Positions 1 to 7,790 of a stretch of DNA of 33,585 bases are shown here, piece by piece; position 1 is the stretch's first letter, and every line of letters starts with the position of its first letter. Position numbers and translations under genes: made by a program. This DNA is from CAYHEQ01 sp964355795 (GTDB lineage: Bacteria > Patescibacteriota > JACPGU01), in contig CAYHEQ010000005.1 of the NCBI GenBank assembly GCA_964355795.1, positions 1 through 33,585 on the forward strand. The letters are read 5' to 3'. A model generated the notes under the pieces. That model ran no database searches. It had not been told where the DNA came from and worked only from the letters and a program-made list of their open reading frames with translations.

Positions 1-2832
1 GTCAAATTGCGCCCCGTTGGAAAGAGTGACAGTGCTGGATCCCGTTCCCACCATATTATATCCGCCGGTAGAAAAAAGTCCGCTCCCGATAATGATATTG
101 CCCGTCACATTAGTCGCCGATATGGCCGCCCCCAGCGTCACTCCGCTCGCGTGCGTATTGTTGAAATTAAGAAGTTTGTAGCCCCCCGCGCCAAAAGCCC
201 GCCAAGTTTGCGCCGCGGAACTGTCGTTGTAATTGAAAGTGCTGGTAGTGCCGGCCGTCAAGGTGGCGTTAGCAGAACCCGTTAGTACGCCTTTCATATT
301 GAGAGTCCCCGCCCCGCCGGACATATCAATGGTTTTCAAAGTCGCCGTCGTTCCCGCGAAGGTAATGCCACCATTGGCGTTCAGCGTCCCTGTCGTCGTC
401 ACTATTTTCGAAAGCATTCTGCTGTTAGTGCCCGTCCCCGCGAAGGTGATCAGTCCTGTCACCGTAGCAGTCCCCGCGTTGATATTCCACGCGTTAAGAC
501 GGTTGGCGCCAGAAGTGGCAGTCGGTTGGTTGATAGTGACGGCACCGCTCACCGCCAGATCTATCCCCGAATTGTGCGTCAAATCAGTGCTGGTGCTCGT
601 GCCGGTTATCGTCAAACTCGTAATAGTCGCGCTGGCATCCAACGTGATATTGTGTCCGTTAAGGATTGTCACATCGTCAGCGGTTCCGGGGATACCGCCG
701 GTGCCAGAGCATCCCGACCAAGTAGAGCCTGAACTCCAGTTCCCATCAGCGTTGGACGAACAAGCCGCGTCGGAAGCAATCTGCCATGACCTACTCTCAG
801 TGAAAAGCGTTCCCGCGCTAGCTGGCCCAACCAAATATAATTGTGGCGAAACATCAGGCGAATCATAAGTATAAATAATGGTGGCTTTTTTGTTGCGAGG
901 AAGAGCCAGATTCCAAGAAATAATCTTTTTGTCGCCAGAAGTTATTAAAGAATCATACGGCGTATCGCCATTGATAGCCGGATCAACAATGAGAAAAGAA
1001 TCGGGAACCTGTTCCGAAAAAGCCCCAGCGAAAGCCTCGTTGGCGCGGATTTCAAAAACCATCCGATAATTAGCCTTGAAAGGATTGATACGAGTGGCGG
1101 AAATTCTCTCGATCGTTAGTGGCGCATAGTTTCTGGTCTCAAAACTATCGGTAATAGCGTAGAGATTGTCCAGATTGGTCAGCGTCATCTGGTAAGCGCC
1201 GAGACTGCCCGTCGTGTAATAGGCAAAATAATCAGGGATATCCGTCACATTGTTTTTGTCGCATTGCCCACTGTAAGAAATCAGCCCAGAAGCGGTGGTC
1301 AGAGTGGTTACGACATTATCAGGATCGGTAATCTCCAATCGCAAATTGGCATCGCAAATCGTCGAACCCCTGTCGTCTAGAGTCGCTATTTGCAGATAAG
1401 TATTTTCAAAAGGCAGATAAACGGATTTATTCAAGTTAATGGCCAAAACTCCCCAAGTAAAATTCTGATCGGAAATTAAAACTTGCGAAGTGGCCAAATC
1501 CAACGCTTCCACATGGAGGCGATATTTTCCGGGGCGAAAGGAGCCGGAAGGTTTGTTGATGATGATTTTCGTCACTCCGCCTGTTTCTTGCACCAAGGGC
1601 GTTATCGTTCCCGTGTTGCCGATAGGGTCGTAAACTTCAGCGATCAAAACTTGCACTGCGCCGGCGGTAATCTCCTCGGCCTGCGCTATCGGTATTCGTA
1701 GAGATACGGCATGCCGTGTCTCTACTTCTGCATTAAAAGCGCTCGGTGATATTGAGCTTGAGCTCTGATTTTTAATCTCAAACTCCACATCCTCATCGGC
1801 GCGAAAATCAGATTTGGTATTTTCAAAAAGCGCCTCACCCGCAACTTCCACCTTCGGCAAAGCCCCTATCTCCTCATCCGACAAAGGCGGTTCGAAATCA
1901 ACGAAGATGCTCATTCCGTCCACAAAAAGCCCGTCAGATTCTGGCCAAGCGGGGAGGGTGACAATAGAGAGGCGCAAGTTGGCCAGATCGGTAGAAAAGG
2001 CCAGTGGCAGAGAAAAATCGTGAGGCAAATTTTCTTTGTTGAATCGACCCATTTCTTGCCACATTTTCCCGTCCAGAGAGTATTTGAGACTAATGATGTC
2101 CTGTAGGGGCGATTCATGAATCGCCTCTGCGATAGAAATGTCCTGCACGAGCGATTCATCAATCGCCCCTACGACGGGAGCTACTTCGCCTGCTATTTCA
2201 TCCGAGGCATTCTCTTCAACAAAATTTTCTGCGCCTTGACTTTCAGTCGGAGCAACCATATTTTCGTCAGAAATTTCATCTTCCGCGTAAACCTTTGGGA
2301 TAGAGAAAAGCGAAGTTTGTTCTGGTTCTAGGTCAGGAGCGATAACCGGTTCTTCAATGGAACCACTGGAATTACTTTTTTCGACGGGAGGGGTTGCGAC
2401 TGAAGAATCAAAGCTCGCCACAATATTTTCCCGCAAAGCCCAAGATAGATGCAAATTGGCGCTTTTTACTTTCAAAATCCTTTTTGGGCGCTTGGTATCG
2501 GTAGAAAATCTCGCGCAAGAAAGTTCGCTCTCGGGCAATTGCAGAGCCGAGGAATTCTCGGTATCAAAATCAGAAAATGACGCTCCCGAATCCAAATCTG
2601 GCCTTCCCTGCGCTTTAGCGCTATCAAGCAGACCGTAACAAATCTCGGGATAAAAATTATCCGCATCAGCCTGTGTTTTGATTTGTCCGGCCAGATTGAC
2701 TAAACTGAAAAGAAAAGTTGAAAAAAGTAAAAAATATAACCCAAAACGCCACTTTTTCAAGACATTTTCCAAGTGGTGAATAGGATGAAATCGCGCGTAC
2801 GCCAATTGTTGCCCGCTTTTCTTGCGAACCAT
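1..2832 (-). CDS. Large secreted surface protein with repeat-rich C-terminal part (3' end outside window)
   Basis: One uninterrupted minus-strand frame of 944 codons runs from the ATG at 2832 to base 1 and has no stop, so the C-terminus lies outside the window. A TAA codon two codons upstream and a GAGG just before the ATG support this start. A basic N-terminus is followed by a hydrophobic segment at about residues 30-50 (signal peptide or anchor). Then come an acidic Ser/Glu-rich linker, beta-sandwich-like regions, and from about residue 720 a Thr/Gly/Asn-rich region (start TWSGCSGTGGIPGTADDVT) of short repeats rich in TLTITGT-like strands. This resembles beta-helix repeats of very large CPR surface proteins. 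Likely a cell-surface or adhesion protein; the function is not shown. The gene contains two in-frame palindromic repeats (1698-1725 and 2103-2172). Long plus-strand frames here are shadows. Confidence 0.85.
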   Translation of the reverse strand, partial: MVRKKSGQQLAYARFHPIHHLENVLKKWRFGLYFLLFSTFLFSLVNLAGQIKTQADADNFYPEICYGLLDSAKAQGRPDLDSGASFSDFDTENSSALQLPESELSCARFSTDTKRPKRILKVKSANLHLSWALRENIVASFDSSVATPPVEKSNSSGSIEEPVIAPDLEPEQTSLFSIPKVYAEDEISDENMVAPTESQGAENFVEENASDEIAGEVAPVVGAIDESLVQDISIAEAIHESPLQDIISLKYSLDGKMWQEMGRFNKENLPHDFSLPLAFSTDLANLRLSIVTLPAWPESDGLFVDGMSIFVDFEPPLSDEEIGALPKVEVAGEALFENTKSDFRADEDVEFEIKNQSSSSISPSAFNAEVETRHAVSLRIPIAQAEEITAGAVQVLIAEVYDPIGNTGTITPLVQETGGVTKIIINKPSGSFRPGKYRLHVEALDLATSQVLISDQNFTWGVLAINLNKSVYLPFENTYLQIATLDDRGSTICDANLRLEITDPDNVVTTLTTASGLISYSGQCDKNNVTDIPDYFAYYTTGSLGAYQMTLTNLDNLYAITDSFETRNYAPLTIERISATRINPFKANYRMVFEIRANEAFAGAFSEQVPDSFLIVDPAINGDTPYDSLITSGDKKIISWNLALPRNKKATIIYTYDSPDVSPQLYLVGPASAGTLFTESRSWQIASDAACSSNADGNWSSGSTWSGCSGTGGIPGTADDVTILNGHNITLDASATITSLTITGTSTSTDLTHNSGIDLAVSGAVTINQPTATSGANRLNAWNINAGTATVTGLITFAGTGTNSRMLSKIVTTTGTLNANGGITFAGTTATLKTIDMSGGAGTLNMKGVLTGSANATLTAGTTSTFNYNDSSAAQTWRAFGAGGYKLLNFNNTHASGVTLGAAISATNVTGNIIIGSGLFSTGGYNMVGTGSSTVTLSNGAQFD
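1698..1725. repeat. Family A palindrome inside the surface-protein gene
   Basis: A 28-bp palindrome with half-site GTAGAGATACGGCA, paired except at one position. It is read in frame in the large surface protein as VETRHAVSLR. It belongs to the same family as 2901-2928, 5137-5164, 6855-6880 and 29958-29986. Confidence 0.8.
2103..2172. repeat. Double GGGGCGATTCATGAATCGCC-type palindrome, in-frame tandem duplication
   Basis: Two palindromes of the form GTAGGGGCGATT/AATCGCCCCTAC lie 42 bp apart. The outermost 12 bp on each side are also complementary. The 42-bp period equals 14 codons, so the surface protein gains a 14-residue tandem repeat (AIDESLVQDISI then AIHESPLQDII). Confidence 0.75.
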
Positions 2833-2900
2833 AACCTCATTTTACAGGATAGCGGTGAGGTTTAGAAGAGGGGAAAAAGAGACTTTTTCCCCAATCAAAA

Positions 2901-2928
2901 GTAGAGACACGATACATCGTGTCTCTAC
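2901..2928. repeat. Family A palindrome, intergenic
   Basis: A 28-bp palindrome, half-site GTAGAGACACGAT, between the surface-protein gene and the LysM-protein gene. It has no T-run typical of a terminator on either side. Confidence 0.85.
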
Positions 2929-2954
2929 AAAATTCTCATCTTCAATTTTTTCGA

Positions 2955-2997
2955 GAGGTTCAACCTTGGAGAAGTTTCGAAGCTAAGGTTGAACCTC
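2955..2997. repeat. Family B stem-loop repeat
   Basis: Arms GAGGTTCAACCTT and AAGGTTGAACCTC enclose a 17-nt loop (GGAGAAGTTTCGAAGCT). Compared with the copy at 28814-28856, one arm base and its partner have both changed, so pairing is preserved. It lies 10 bp past the stop of the LysM-protein gene and may serve as its transcript end. Confidence 0.8.
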
Positions 2998-3007
2998 GGG
3001 AAATTAC

Positions 3008-4225
3008 CTATTTTTTTACTTTTTTAGCCTTCCCTTCCGGCGCTGGTGGGACTTTGACCACCTCGCCCACCTTCAAAGTATACGGGGGCCTCAAGTGGTT
3101 GGTTTTGACAAAAAGCTTCCACGCAACATGGTAATGCTCCACCAGATGTTCCACGCTGTCGCCGGATTTCACTTTGTGTTCAATCCAATTATTTTTAATC
3201 CAATTCTTCCTCTTCCATTTGATGATGAAAAGATAAAGCAGGAGCAGAATAATCAGCAAAACCACAATTTCTATAATAAGCGCCACCGGCTGAGGAAAAG
3301 CAAAAATCGTCAGAGTCGGCCCCGCCAAATGGGTCAAGACGACGTCCTGCGAAGAATTCTCGTCCACATTGGGATCGGCGTTGTAATCCACCGTTAGTCC
3401 CACTCGATACCAACCGCCCCAGAAGAGATGGTCGCGCGTCAGCTCATAATTACGGGAAGCGTCCTGTCCGCGCAGAACCGGACTGGCGCCACCGAAAGTA
3501 AGAATCTTGCCGGAAGCATCGCGCAGGGCGCGACCGAAAAAATATCTGGGGGAAACCTTTGTGTCCGCGTCCACCGCCGTATTGCCAAGATTTTGGATGG
3601 TGGGAGTGAGAACATAGCCACCAACACTGCTATTCTCATTTTTTTTCACGGAAAAATCTTTGATTTTCAGCTCTTTTTTGAGATCTCCTGGGACAGTCAG
3701 AGAGACCCTGATGCCGGTTCTGAAAGAAAGACTCACTCCGCTGATGCCGGCTTTGACATCGGCGCTAGGACTTTTTTCTTGGATCACAATACAACCGGAA
3801 TGTTCCCCCACGTCAGCGGTCGCGGGAATATTGATAGCGAAAGGGATTACTTCGTTGCTCATCGAGGCTAGCATCACCTCGTCTTTGGCCAATTTGATCC
3901 AATTACCGACATTTTTGTTGCCATCGGCTTTCTGCGCGCAAGCGAAATTGCCTCCCGAAGCCACGACCGAATCGGTGGCGTAAACTACCATACTTTTTGT
4001 CTCGGCGGTATTGTTGAGTACTTTGATGCCTTCGTTGACGACACTGCCGGTTTGCACATTATTGTGGATGAAGATGCTCTGCGACCTGGGATTATCCCCT
4101 CGCGGATAAGCTGGCCGGCCACCAATCCCACCGTATTCAATAGCCAAAGCTGGCAAACTCAAAGAGAGGCTAAAAATAGCCAGAGCCAGACCAGTCGCTA
4201 ATTGTATTTTTGTTTTTGTAGTCAT
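3008..4225 (-). CDS. DUF916-like surface protein with C-terminal membrane segment and LysM domain
   Basis: 405 aa. A Sec signal peptide (about residues 1-28, ending LPALA) is followed by tandem beta-sandwich regions resembling DUF916 proteins, which in Firmicutes accompany WxL surface proteins. A strong transmembrane segment is at about 313-335, followed by KWKRKNW and a LysM domain at about 349-394 (VKSGDSVEHLVEHYHV to LKVGEVVKVPP). In this architecture the basic flank puts the LysM domain on the cytoplasmic side, which is odd for a peptidoglycan-binding module. The next gene upstream on the same strand encodes a WxL/camelysin-like protein, so the two may form a surface complex. No strong Shine-Dalgarno site is visible. 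Family assignment is by pattern and is moderate; signal peptide, TM and LysM calls are firm. Confidence 0.8.
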   Translation of the reverse strand: MTTKTKIQLATGLALAIFSLSLSLPALAIEYGGIGGRPAYPRGDNPRSQSIFIHNNVQTGSVVNEGIKVLNNTAETKSMVVYATDSVVASGGNFACAQKADGNKNVGNWIKLAKDEVMLASMSNEVIPFAINIPATADVGEHSGCIVIQEKSPSADVKAGISGVSLSFRTGIRVSLTVPGDLKKELKIKDFSVKKNENSSVGGYVLTPTIQNLGNTAVDADTKVSPRYFFGRALRDASGKILTFGGASPVLRGQDASRNYELTRDHLFWGGWYRVGLTVDYNADPNVDENSSQDVVLTHLAGPTLTIFAFPQPVALIIEIVVLLIILLLLYLFIIKWKRKNWIKNNWIEHKVKSGDSVEHLVEHYHVAWKLFVKTNHLRPPYTLKVGEVVKVPPAPEGKAKKVKK

Positions 4226-4254
4226 TGTTTAGGTCTCACATTCATTAAATTTTG

Positions 4255-4289
4255 TTCGTATGTTCGTATAGGTTCGTAAGTGTGTAGTA
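4255..4289 (-). repeat. Family D TTCGTA iteron block
   Basis: A 35-bp block made of repeated TTCGTA words, matching 8310-8344 at 29 of 35 positions. It fills the gap between the WxL-like gene and the LysM-protein gene. Confidence 0.6.
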
Positions 4290-4294
4290 AAAAA

Positions 4295-5020
4295 TCAGCT
4301 CGCCACCAAAGTGACCGTCAAAGTCAGGGTATACGAAGCCGCCACTTGTTCTGCCGGAATAGTATTGTAAACAGCAATGCCCGTCAGATAACCGCGCCAG
4401 ACATCCAGGGCGCCGGCCGCCGCCGTTAGTAAAGTGATAGAATTGGTCGTGCCTTCGACGAAAGCCGAAGAACCACCCTTGGTCAGACCGGTCGTCACAT
4501 CCGAACCGGAATAATCTTCGTTGATGGTCTCGCCCGATGGATCAATAGTCATCTGCCCGCCCACGGCATCACCGGCATCCGCGCCGTCAGTACAGCCAGA
4601 GCTACCCGCATCATTGAAATCGTAAGTATTGGATCCGCCATCGGTCCAGACGGCTGTCGTGGCCGATCCGGCGATAGTCAGCACCCAGCCACCGTCGGCC
4701 GCGTCCGGATTGTCAATATAGACCCGTTCCGTATTAGTGCCCAATGTCCCAGTTGGCCTATTGCCCGCGGTCAAACAATCAAATCCCGCCGTCACCGCGC
4801 TCATCGCCACCGCCGGACTCGCCACGGTCGCGCGGGAAGCGTCGCGAATCTCGGTCGCCAGAGTCCCAGCATTGATGGTTTGAGAAAGTTGGGTCGTGTC
4901 AGTCAGCGCCGCTTGAGTCAAGAAAATCCCGCCCGCTCCACCGGCAATCAGAACAGCCACCATAACAAAGGCGGTTAGCTCTACTTCCAGTTTGCGGAGA
5001 TGCTTTTCAAAAAGATTCAT
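4295..5020 (-). CDS. Small surface protein with camelysin/TasA-like N-terminus and WxL-like C-terminus
   Basis: 241 aa. A charged N-terminus (NLFEKHLRKLEVE) precedes a hydrophobic segment at about residues 16-34, then AALTDTTQLSQTINAGTL, which resembles the region after the signal peptide in camelysin/TasA-type proteins. The rest is Thr/Gly/Asp-rich with three Cys. It ends in AEQVAASYTLTLTVTLVAS, a closing beta-strand pattern seen in WxL cell-wall-binding domains. It is probably an exported surface or matrix subunit. It is followed 69 bp later by the DUF916-like gene, matching the WxL/DUF916 pairing known in Gram-positives. A promoter lies about 60 bp upstream (5083-5110). The family link is inference. 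Confidence 0.7.
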   Translation of the reverse strand: MNLFEKHLRKLEVELTAFVMVAVLIAGGAGGIFLTQAALTDTTQLSQTINAGTLATEIRDASRATVASPAVAMSAVTAGFDCLTAGNRPTGTLGTNTERVYIDNPDAADGGWVLTIAGSATTAVWTDGGSNTYDFNDAGSSGCTDGADAGDAVGGQMTIDPSGETINEDYSGSDVTTGLTKGGSSAFVEGTTNSITLLTAAAGALDVWRGYLTGIAVYNTIPAEQVAASYTLTLTVTLVAS

Positions 5021-5082
5021 TGCTTGGAGAGATTAAGCAAAGTTATACACAACAAAAAACACACAAAAGTTGGTTCGTCTTT

Positions 5083-5110
5083 ATTATAAACCAATTCTTT
5101 TTCTTGACAA
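5083..5110 (-). promoter_or_regulatory. Sigma70-like promoter of the WxL-like gene
   Basis: On the minus strand, TTGTCA (5110-5105) is separated by 16 bp from TATAAT (5088-5083), leaving a leader of about 55 nt before the ATG at 5020. Confidence 0.6.
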
Positions 5111-5136
5111 GAACGAATTGCGCTCTTTATTTATCA

Positions 5137-5164
5137 GTAGAGACAGAGCATGCTCTGTCTCTAC
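5137..5164. repeat. Family A palindrome, perfect copy
   Basis: A perfect 28-bp palindrome with half-site GTAGAGACAGAGCA. It begins five bases beyond the stop of the cysteine desulfurase gene, upstream of the promoter of the next gene. Confidence 0.85.
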
Positions 5165-5169
5165 CTCAA

Positions 5170-6303
5170 TTACAATCTTAGCTTCCCCACCGCTTCCGGC
5201 AAGATTGCCAGAACATATTCTATATCTTCTTCGGTCGTTTGTTCACCGAAAGAAAAACGAATAGTGGAATGCGCCTCCTCTGTGGAGAATCCTAGGGATA
5301 AGAGAACATGCGATGGCTCAAGATCCGAAGAATCGCAAGCGCTACCGGTCGCCACCGCTATCCCCTTGGCGTCTAAAGACAAAGCCAGACTTTCCCCGGA
5401 CACACCGGCGAAACTCACGCTCAAAGTATTAGGTAAGGGATTTTCTCCGCCGTTGATTTTTACTTTGGCGATTTTTTCTACTATTTCACCGGCCAATTTT
5501 TCTCGCAATTTTTGCCAATTTTCCTGATTTTTTTTCATCTCGCCACAAGACAATTCCAGAGCCCGACTCATCCCGACGATGCTGGCCGTATTTTCCGTTC
5601 CCGCCCTCCTGCCTCTTTCCTGACTCCCGCCGTGGAGAAGTGACATAAGCGCGATATCTTTGCGAACATAGAGCGCCCCCGCTCCCTTCGGTCCGCCAAA
5701 TTTGTGCGCGGAAAGCGAGAGCATACCGATATTGAATTCCCGAACATTTATTGGCAGTTTTCCCACCGTCTGCGTCGCGTCGGTATGAAAAACTATTTTT
5801 CTTTTTCGGCAAATCTCACCGATTTCTTTAATGGGCTGGATAGAGCCGATCTCGTTATTGGCATGCATAATGCTGACCAAAACCGTTTGCTCGTTGATTG
5901 CCCCCTCCAAATCTTCGAGTGAAATTATTCCTTCCGGCGAAGGCTTGAGATAAATTACTTGGAAACCTTTCTTTTCCAATTCTCTGCAAGTATTGACGAT
6001 TGAATGATGCTCAATAGCCGAAGTGATAATTTGTCCACCCTGAAATTGTCCAGCGAAACCTTTGAGCGCCAGATTGTTCGCTTCCGTCCCGCTACTGGCA
6101 AAAATGATTTCGCCCGGCAATTCCGCGCCCAAAATCCGAGCCATATTGCCCCGCGCTTCTTCCAGCGCCCCTTTCGCCTCAAAGCCAAAAGAATGAAGGC
6201 TGGAAGGGTTGCCAAAGATATCAGAAAAATAAGGTCTCATAGCGTCAAGAGCCTCTGGTCGTAGTGGAGAAGTAGCGTTGTAATCTAAGTAGATCTTTTG
6301 CAT
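5170..6303 (-). CDS. iscS: Cysteine desulfurase, IscS/NifS type (group I)
   Basis: 377 aa, full length for the family. This PLP enzyme removes sulfur from L-cysteine as an enzyme persulfide for Fe-S clusters and tRNA thiolation. Visible motifs are the N-terminal YLDYNATSPL, SSGTEANN at about 70-77, the PLP-binding lysine K201 in SAHKFGGPKGAGALYVRK, and the persulfide cysteine C323 in ATGSACDSS, the loop typical of group I enzymes. The ATG at 6303 follows a GGGGGA Shine-Dalgarno. It lies 97 bp downstream of the Rrf2 regulator on the same strand, so the two are probably cotranscribed; a family C palindrome sits between them. It is distinct from the group II SufS at 26734-27942, so the cell has two desulfurases, perhaps one mainly for tRNA thiolation (inference). 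Confidence 0.95.
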   Translation of the reverse strand: MQKIYLDYNATSPLRPEALDAMRPYFSDIFGNPSSLHSFGFEAKGALEEARGNMARILGAELPGEIIFASSGTEANNLALKGFAGQFQGGQIITSAIEHHSIVNTCRELEKKGFQVIYLKPSPEGIISLEDLEGAINEQTVLVSIMHANNEIGSIQPIKEIGEICRKRKIVFHTDATQTVGKLPINVREFNIGMLSLSAHKFGGPKGAGALYVRKDIALMSLLHGGSQERGRRAGTENTASIVGMSRALELSCGEMKKNQENWQKLREKLAGEIVEKIAKVKINGGENPLPNTLSVSFAGVSGESLALSLDAKGIAVATGSACDSSDLEPSHVLLSLGFSTEEAHSTIRFSFGEQTTEEDIEYVLAILPEAVGKLRL

Positions 6304-6318
6304 AAAATCCCCCTAGCC

Positions 6319-6356
6319 GATATCCGACCTCTGGGCATCCTTTGAGGTCGGATATC
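6319..6356. repeat. Family C palindrome
   Basis: Arms GATATCCGACCTC and GAGGTCGGATATC enclose TGGGCATCCTTT. Two positions per arm differ from the usual GATGTCCGACATC and both are compensated, so the 13-bp stem is intact. It lies between the Rrf2 gene and the desulfurase gene. Confidence 0.85.
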
Positions 6357-6400
6357 TAGTCATAAATATTTTGCATAAACGCCAATAACACTCAATAATT

Positions 6401-6832
6401 CTACAGTTTAGGATTTTTAGCTTTTTTGTAATATTCCCTGATAACCTCATTCAAAGTAATCTTAGCAAGACTGTCTCCCAAGATCTTCTCAATCTTCGTC
6501 CAGATAGTTTGCGCGGGGCAAATCCCTTCATTGGCGCATTGGTGGCCGGAAATGCAGGAAGAGATATTTTTGACTGAAACCGCGCGGACTATTTCGGCCA
6601 GCGTTATTTTCTTCGGATCTTTTTTTAGCCGATAACCACCGCCCACGCCCTCTTTGGATTCCAAAAGTCCCGCCTTCTTTAGATTGGTGGCGATTTTGTT
6701 CAAAAAAAGATAGGGGAGATGCTGGCCATCCGCCACATCACGCAAAGAAACCCAACTCTCGCCTTCGTAGTAGAAGGCGAGAGTGGCCATCAGCACCACC
6801 GCGTAATCTTCCGCTTTGCTAAAAGTAATCAT
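6401..6832 (-). CDS. Rrf2-family (IscR-like) iron-sulfur transcriptional regulator
   Basis: 143 aa. An N-terminal winged helix (residues about 1-75; LRDVADGQHLPYLFLNKIAT then GLLESKEGVGGGYRL) is followed by a cluster-binding segment with C93, C99 and C105 in the spacing Cys-X5-Cys-X5-Cys, as in E. coli IscR (C92, C98, C104). The start chosen is the ATG at 6832, because GGGAGG lies seven bases upstream; a GTG at 6853 in the same frame has no such site. The promoter at 6912-6940 carries a palindrome also found at sufB, so the protein probably represses its own gene and controls the suf operon according to Fe-S status. It heads a likely operon with iscS. Confidence 0.92.
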   Translation of the reverse strand: MITFSKAEDYAVVLMATLAFYYEGESWVSLRDVADGQHLPYLFLNKIATNLKKAGLLESKEGVGGGYRLKKDPKKITLAEIVRAVSVKNISSCISGHQCANEGICPAQTIWTKIEKILGDSLAKITLNEVIREYYKKAKNPKL

Positions 6833-6854
6833 CGAGCCTCCCGAAAAATTCACC

Positions 6855-6880
6855 GTAGAGACACGACATGTCGTGGCTAC
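6855..6880. repeat. Family A palindrome in the leader of the Rrf2 gene
   Basis: A 26-bp imperfect palindrome (GTAGAGACACGACATG, then TCGTGGCTAC) between the promoter and the Shine-Dalgarno of the regulator gene. It would form a hairpin in the leader RNA. Confidence 0.75.
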
Positions 6881-6890
6881 AACGAAAATA

Positions 6891-6940
6891 AACTAATACT
6901 AATCTAGTACTAGTTTAGCGAATTCTCGGGACAAAGTCAA
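6891..6940 (-). promoter_or_regulatory. Promoter and operator of the rrf2-iscS operon
   Basis: On the minus strand, TTGACT (6940-6935), 17 bp, TAAACT (6917-6912). A 25-bp near-palindrome (6915-6891, halves AACTAGTACTA and TAGTATTAGTT around GAT) overlaps the -10 box and the expected transcription start. The same palindrome, with one base different, stands at the sufB promoter (23828-23852). This is the expected geometry for an Rrf2 repressor site. Confidence 0.85.
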
Positions 6941-6966
6941 TGTTTAGAACCAGAGAAAATTAATTT

Positions 6967-7008
6967 GAGGTTCGACCTTGAAGAATTGGCTATTTAAGGT
7001 CGAACCTC
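6967..7008. repeat. Family B stem-loop repeat
   Basis: Arms GAGGTTCGACCTT and AAGGTCGAACCTC pair perfectly around a diverged 16-nt loop. It lies just past the stop of the membrane-protein gene at 7020. Confidence 0.8.
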
Positions 7009-7019
7009 GGATCGGGAAT

Positions 7020-7511
7020 TTAGAGCCAAAGAATATACAGAGAACCAAGAGCAATCAACCCCTGCCAGAGGAGACCGAAGAAAAAACTTCTTTTCGTTAC
7101 GGGCAAAGTTCTGAATTCCTCGAGTGGTGGCCTTTCTTCTTTGATAAACCAATGCAATTTTTCGTGATAACGCACATACCATTCCAGAGGCTTGATTTTG
7201 AGAATTTTCGCGCCAAAACCAATAAAGTCTGGCACTAATCCAAAAAATCCGCCGATTAAAACATTAAGGAAAAGCGTTCGGTCAAAACCGCGAAAATAAC
7301 CGATAGCGATAATTACCGCCAAGCCAACGACCAGATCGATCGCCACCAAGATATACGAACGCAAATTTTTCCGAAAACCATAGCCCAGATCCCAGTGAGG
7401 CACCATATCGGCGAGGAAATGGGTCGCAAAACCTAAAAAAGCCGCGAGAAGCGGATGGCCAGACATTCGGCCGACGGCCGAGCCGATAATGAAGTGAGAG
7501 GCAGCGAGCAT
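7020..7511 (-). CDS. Integral membrane protein, YdjM/DUF457-like putative metal-dependent hydrolase
   Basis: 163 aa with about four hydrophobic segments. The N-terminal pattern ASHFIIGSAVG and THFLADMVPHWD (His and Asp residues in or near membrane helices) recalls the membrane-bound YdjM/DUF457 family annotated as metal-dependent hydrolases; a further histidine-rich stretch YHEKLHWF follows. The function in the family is poorly known. The ATG at 7511 is preferred over a TTG at 7529: an extended -10 box (TGCTATAAT) ends six bases before the ATG, so the mRNA probably begins at or very near the start codon and the TTG would lie inside the promoter. Confidence 0.7.
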   Translation of the reverse strand: MLAASHFIIGSAVGRMSGHPLLAAFLGFATHFLADMVPHWDLGYGFRKNLRSYILVAIDLVVGLAVIIAIGYFRGFDRTLFLNVLIGGFFGLVPDFIGFGAKILKIKPLEWYVRYHEKLHWFIKEERPPLEEFRTLPVTKRSFFFGLLWQGLIALGSLYILWL

Positions 7512-7553
7512 CCCAAGATTATAGCACAAATCTTTTCCCCAAAATCAATCATC

Positions 7554-7701
7554 ATTAGGACTGACGCTCTGTTCTCGTCATTTAATGACCATATCATAGC
7601 AGGTGTTTTCTATTAGTCGATGCGTATTCTGATGTCCGACATCAAAGGATGCCCAGATGTCGGACATCTTGGCGGAAAAGGTTGGGTGCGTCAGTCCTAA
7701 T
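7554..7701. repeat. MITE-like element with 14-bp terminal inverted repeats and family C core
   Basis: Ends ATTAGGACTGACGC (7554-7567) and GCGTCAGTCCTAAT (7688-7701) are exact inverted repeats. Inside, 7600-7675 matches 8162-8237 closely and holds the family C palindrome (7631-7668, loop AAAGGATGCCCA). No open reading frame is inside. A non-autonomous mobile element or a folded regulatory RNA are both possible. Confidence 0.65.
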
Positions 7702-7721
7702 CATGCTAAATCAGGAAAAAT

Positions 7722-7750
7722 TTGACACGATTTTGAAATTATGCTATATT
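7722..7750 (+). promoter_or_regulatory. Strong promoter of the small acidic protein gene
   Basis: TTGACA (7722-7727), 17 bp, TATATT (7745-7750) with an upstream TG extension. The leader is about 34 nt. Confidence 0.85.
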
Positions 7751-7790
7751 AGCAGTATTATTACTAGCTCCTAAGAAAGGAACTTTTTTT

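Noticed and set aside
233..868. Plus-strand 211-codon open frame
   Set aside because: It lies opposite the continuous 944-codon surface-protein frame; its Val/Pro/Ala-rich product is the antisense reading of Thr/Gly-rich repeats.
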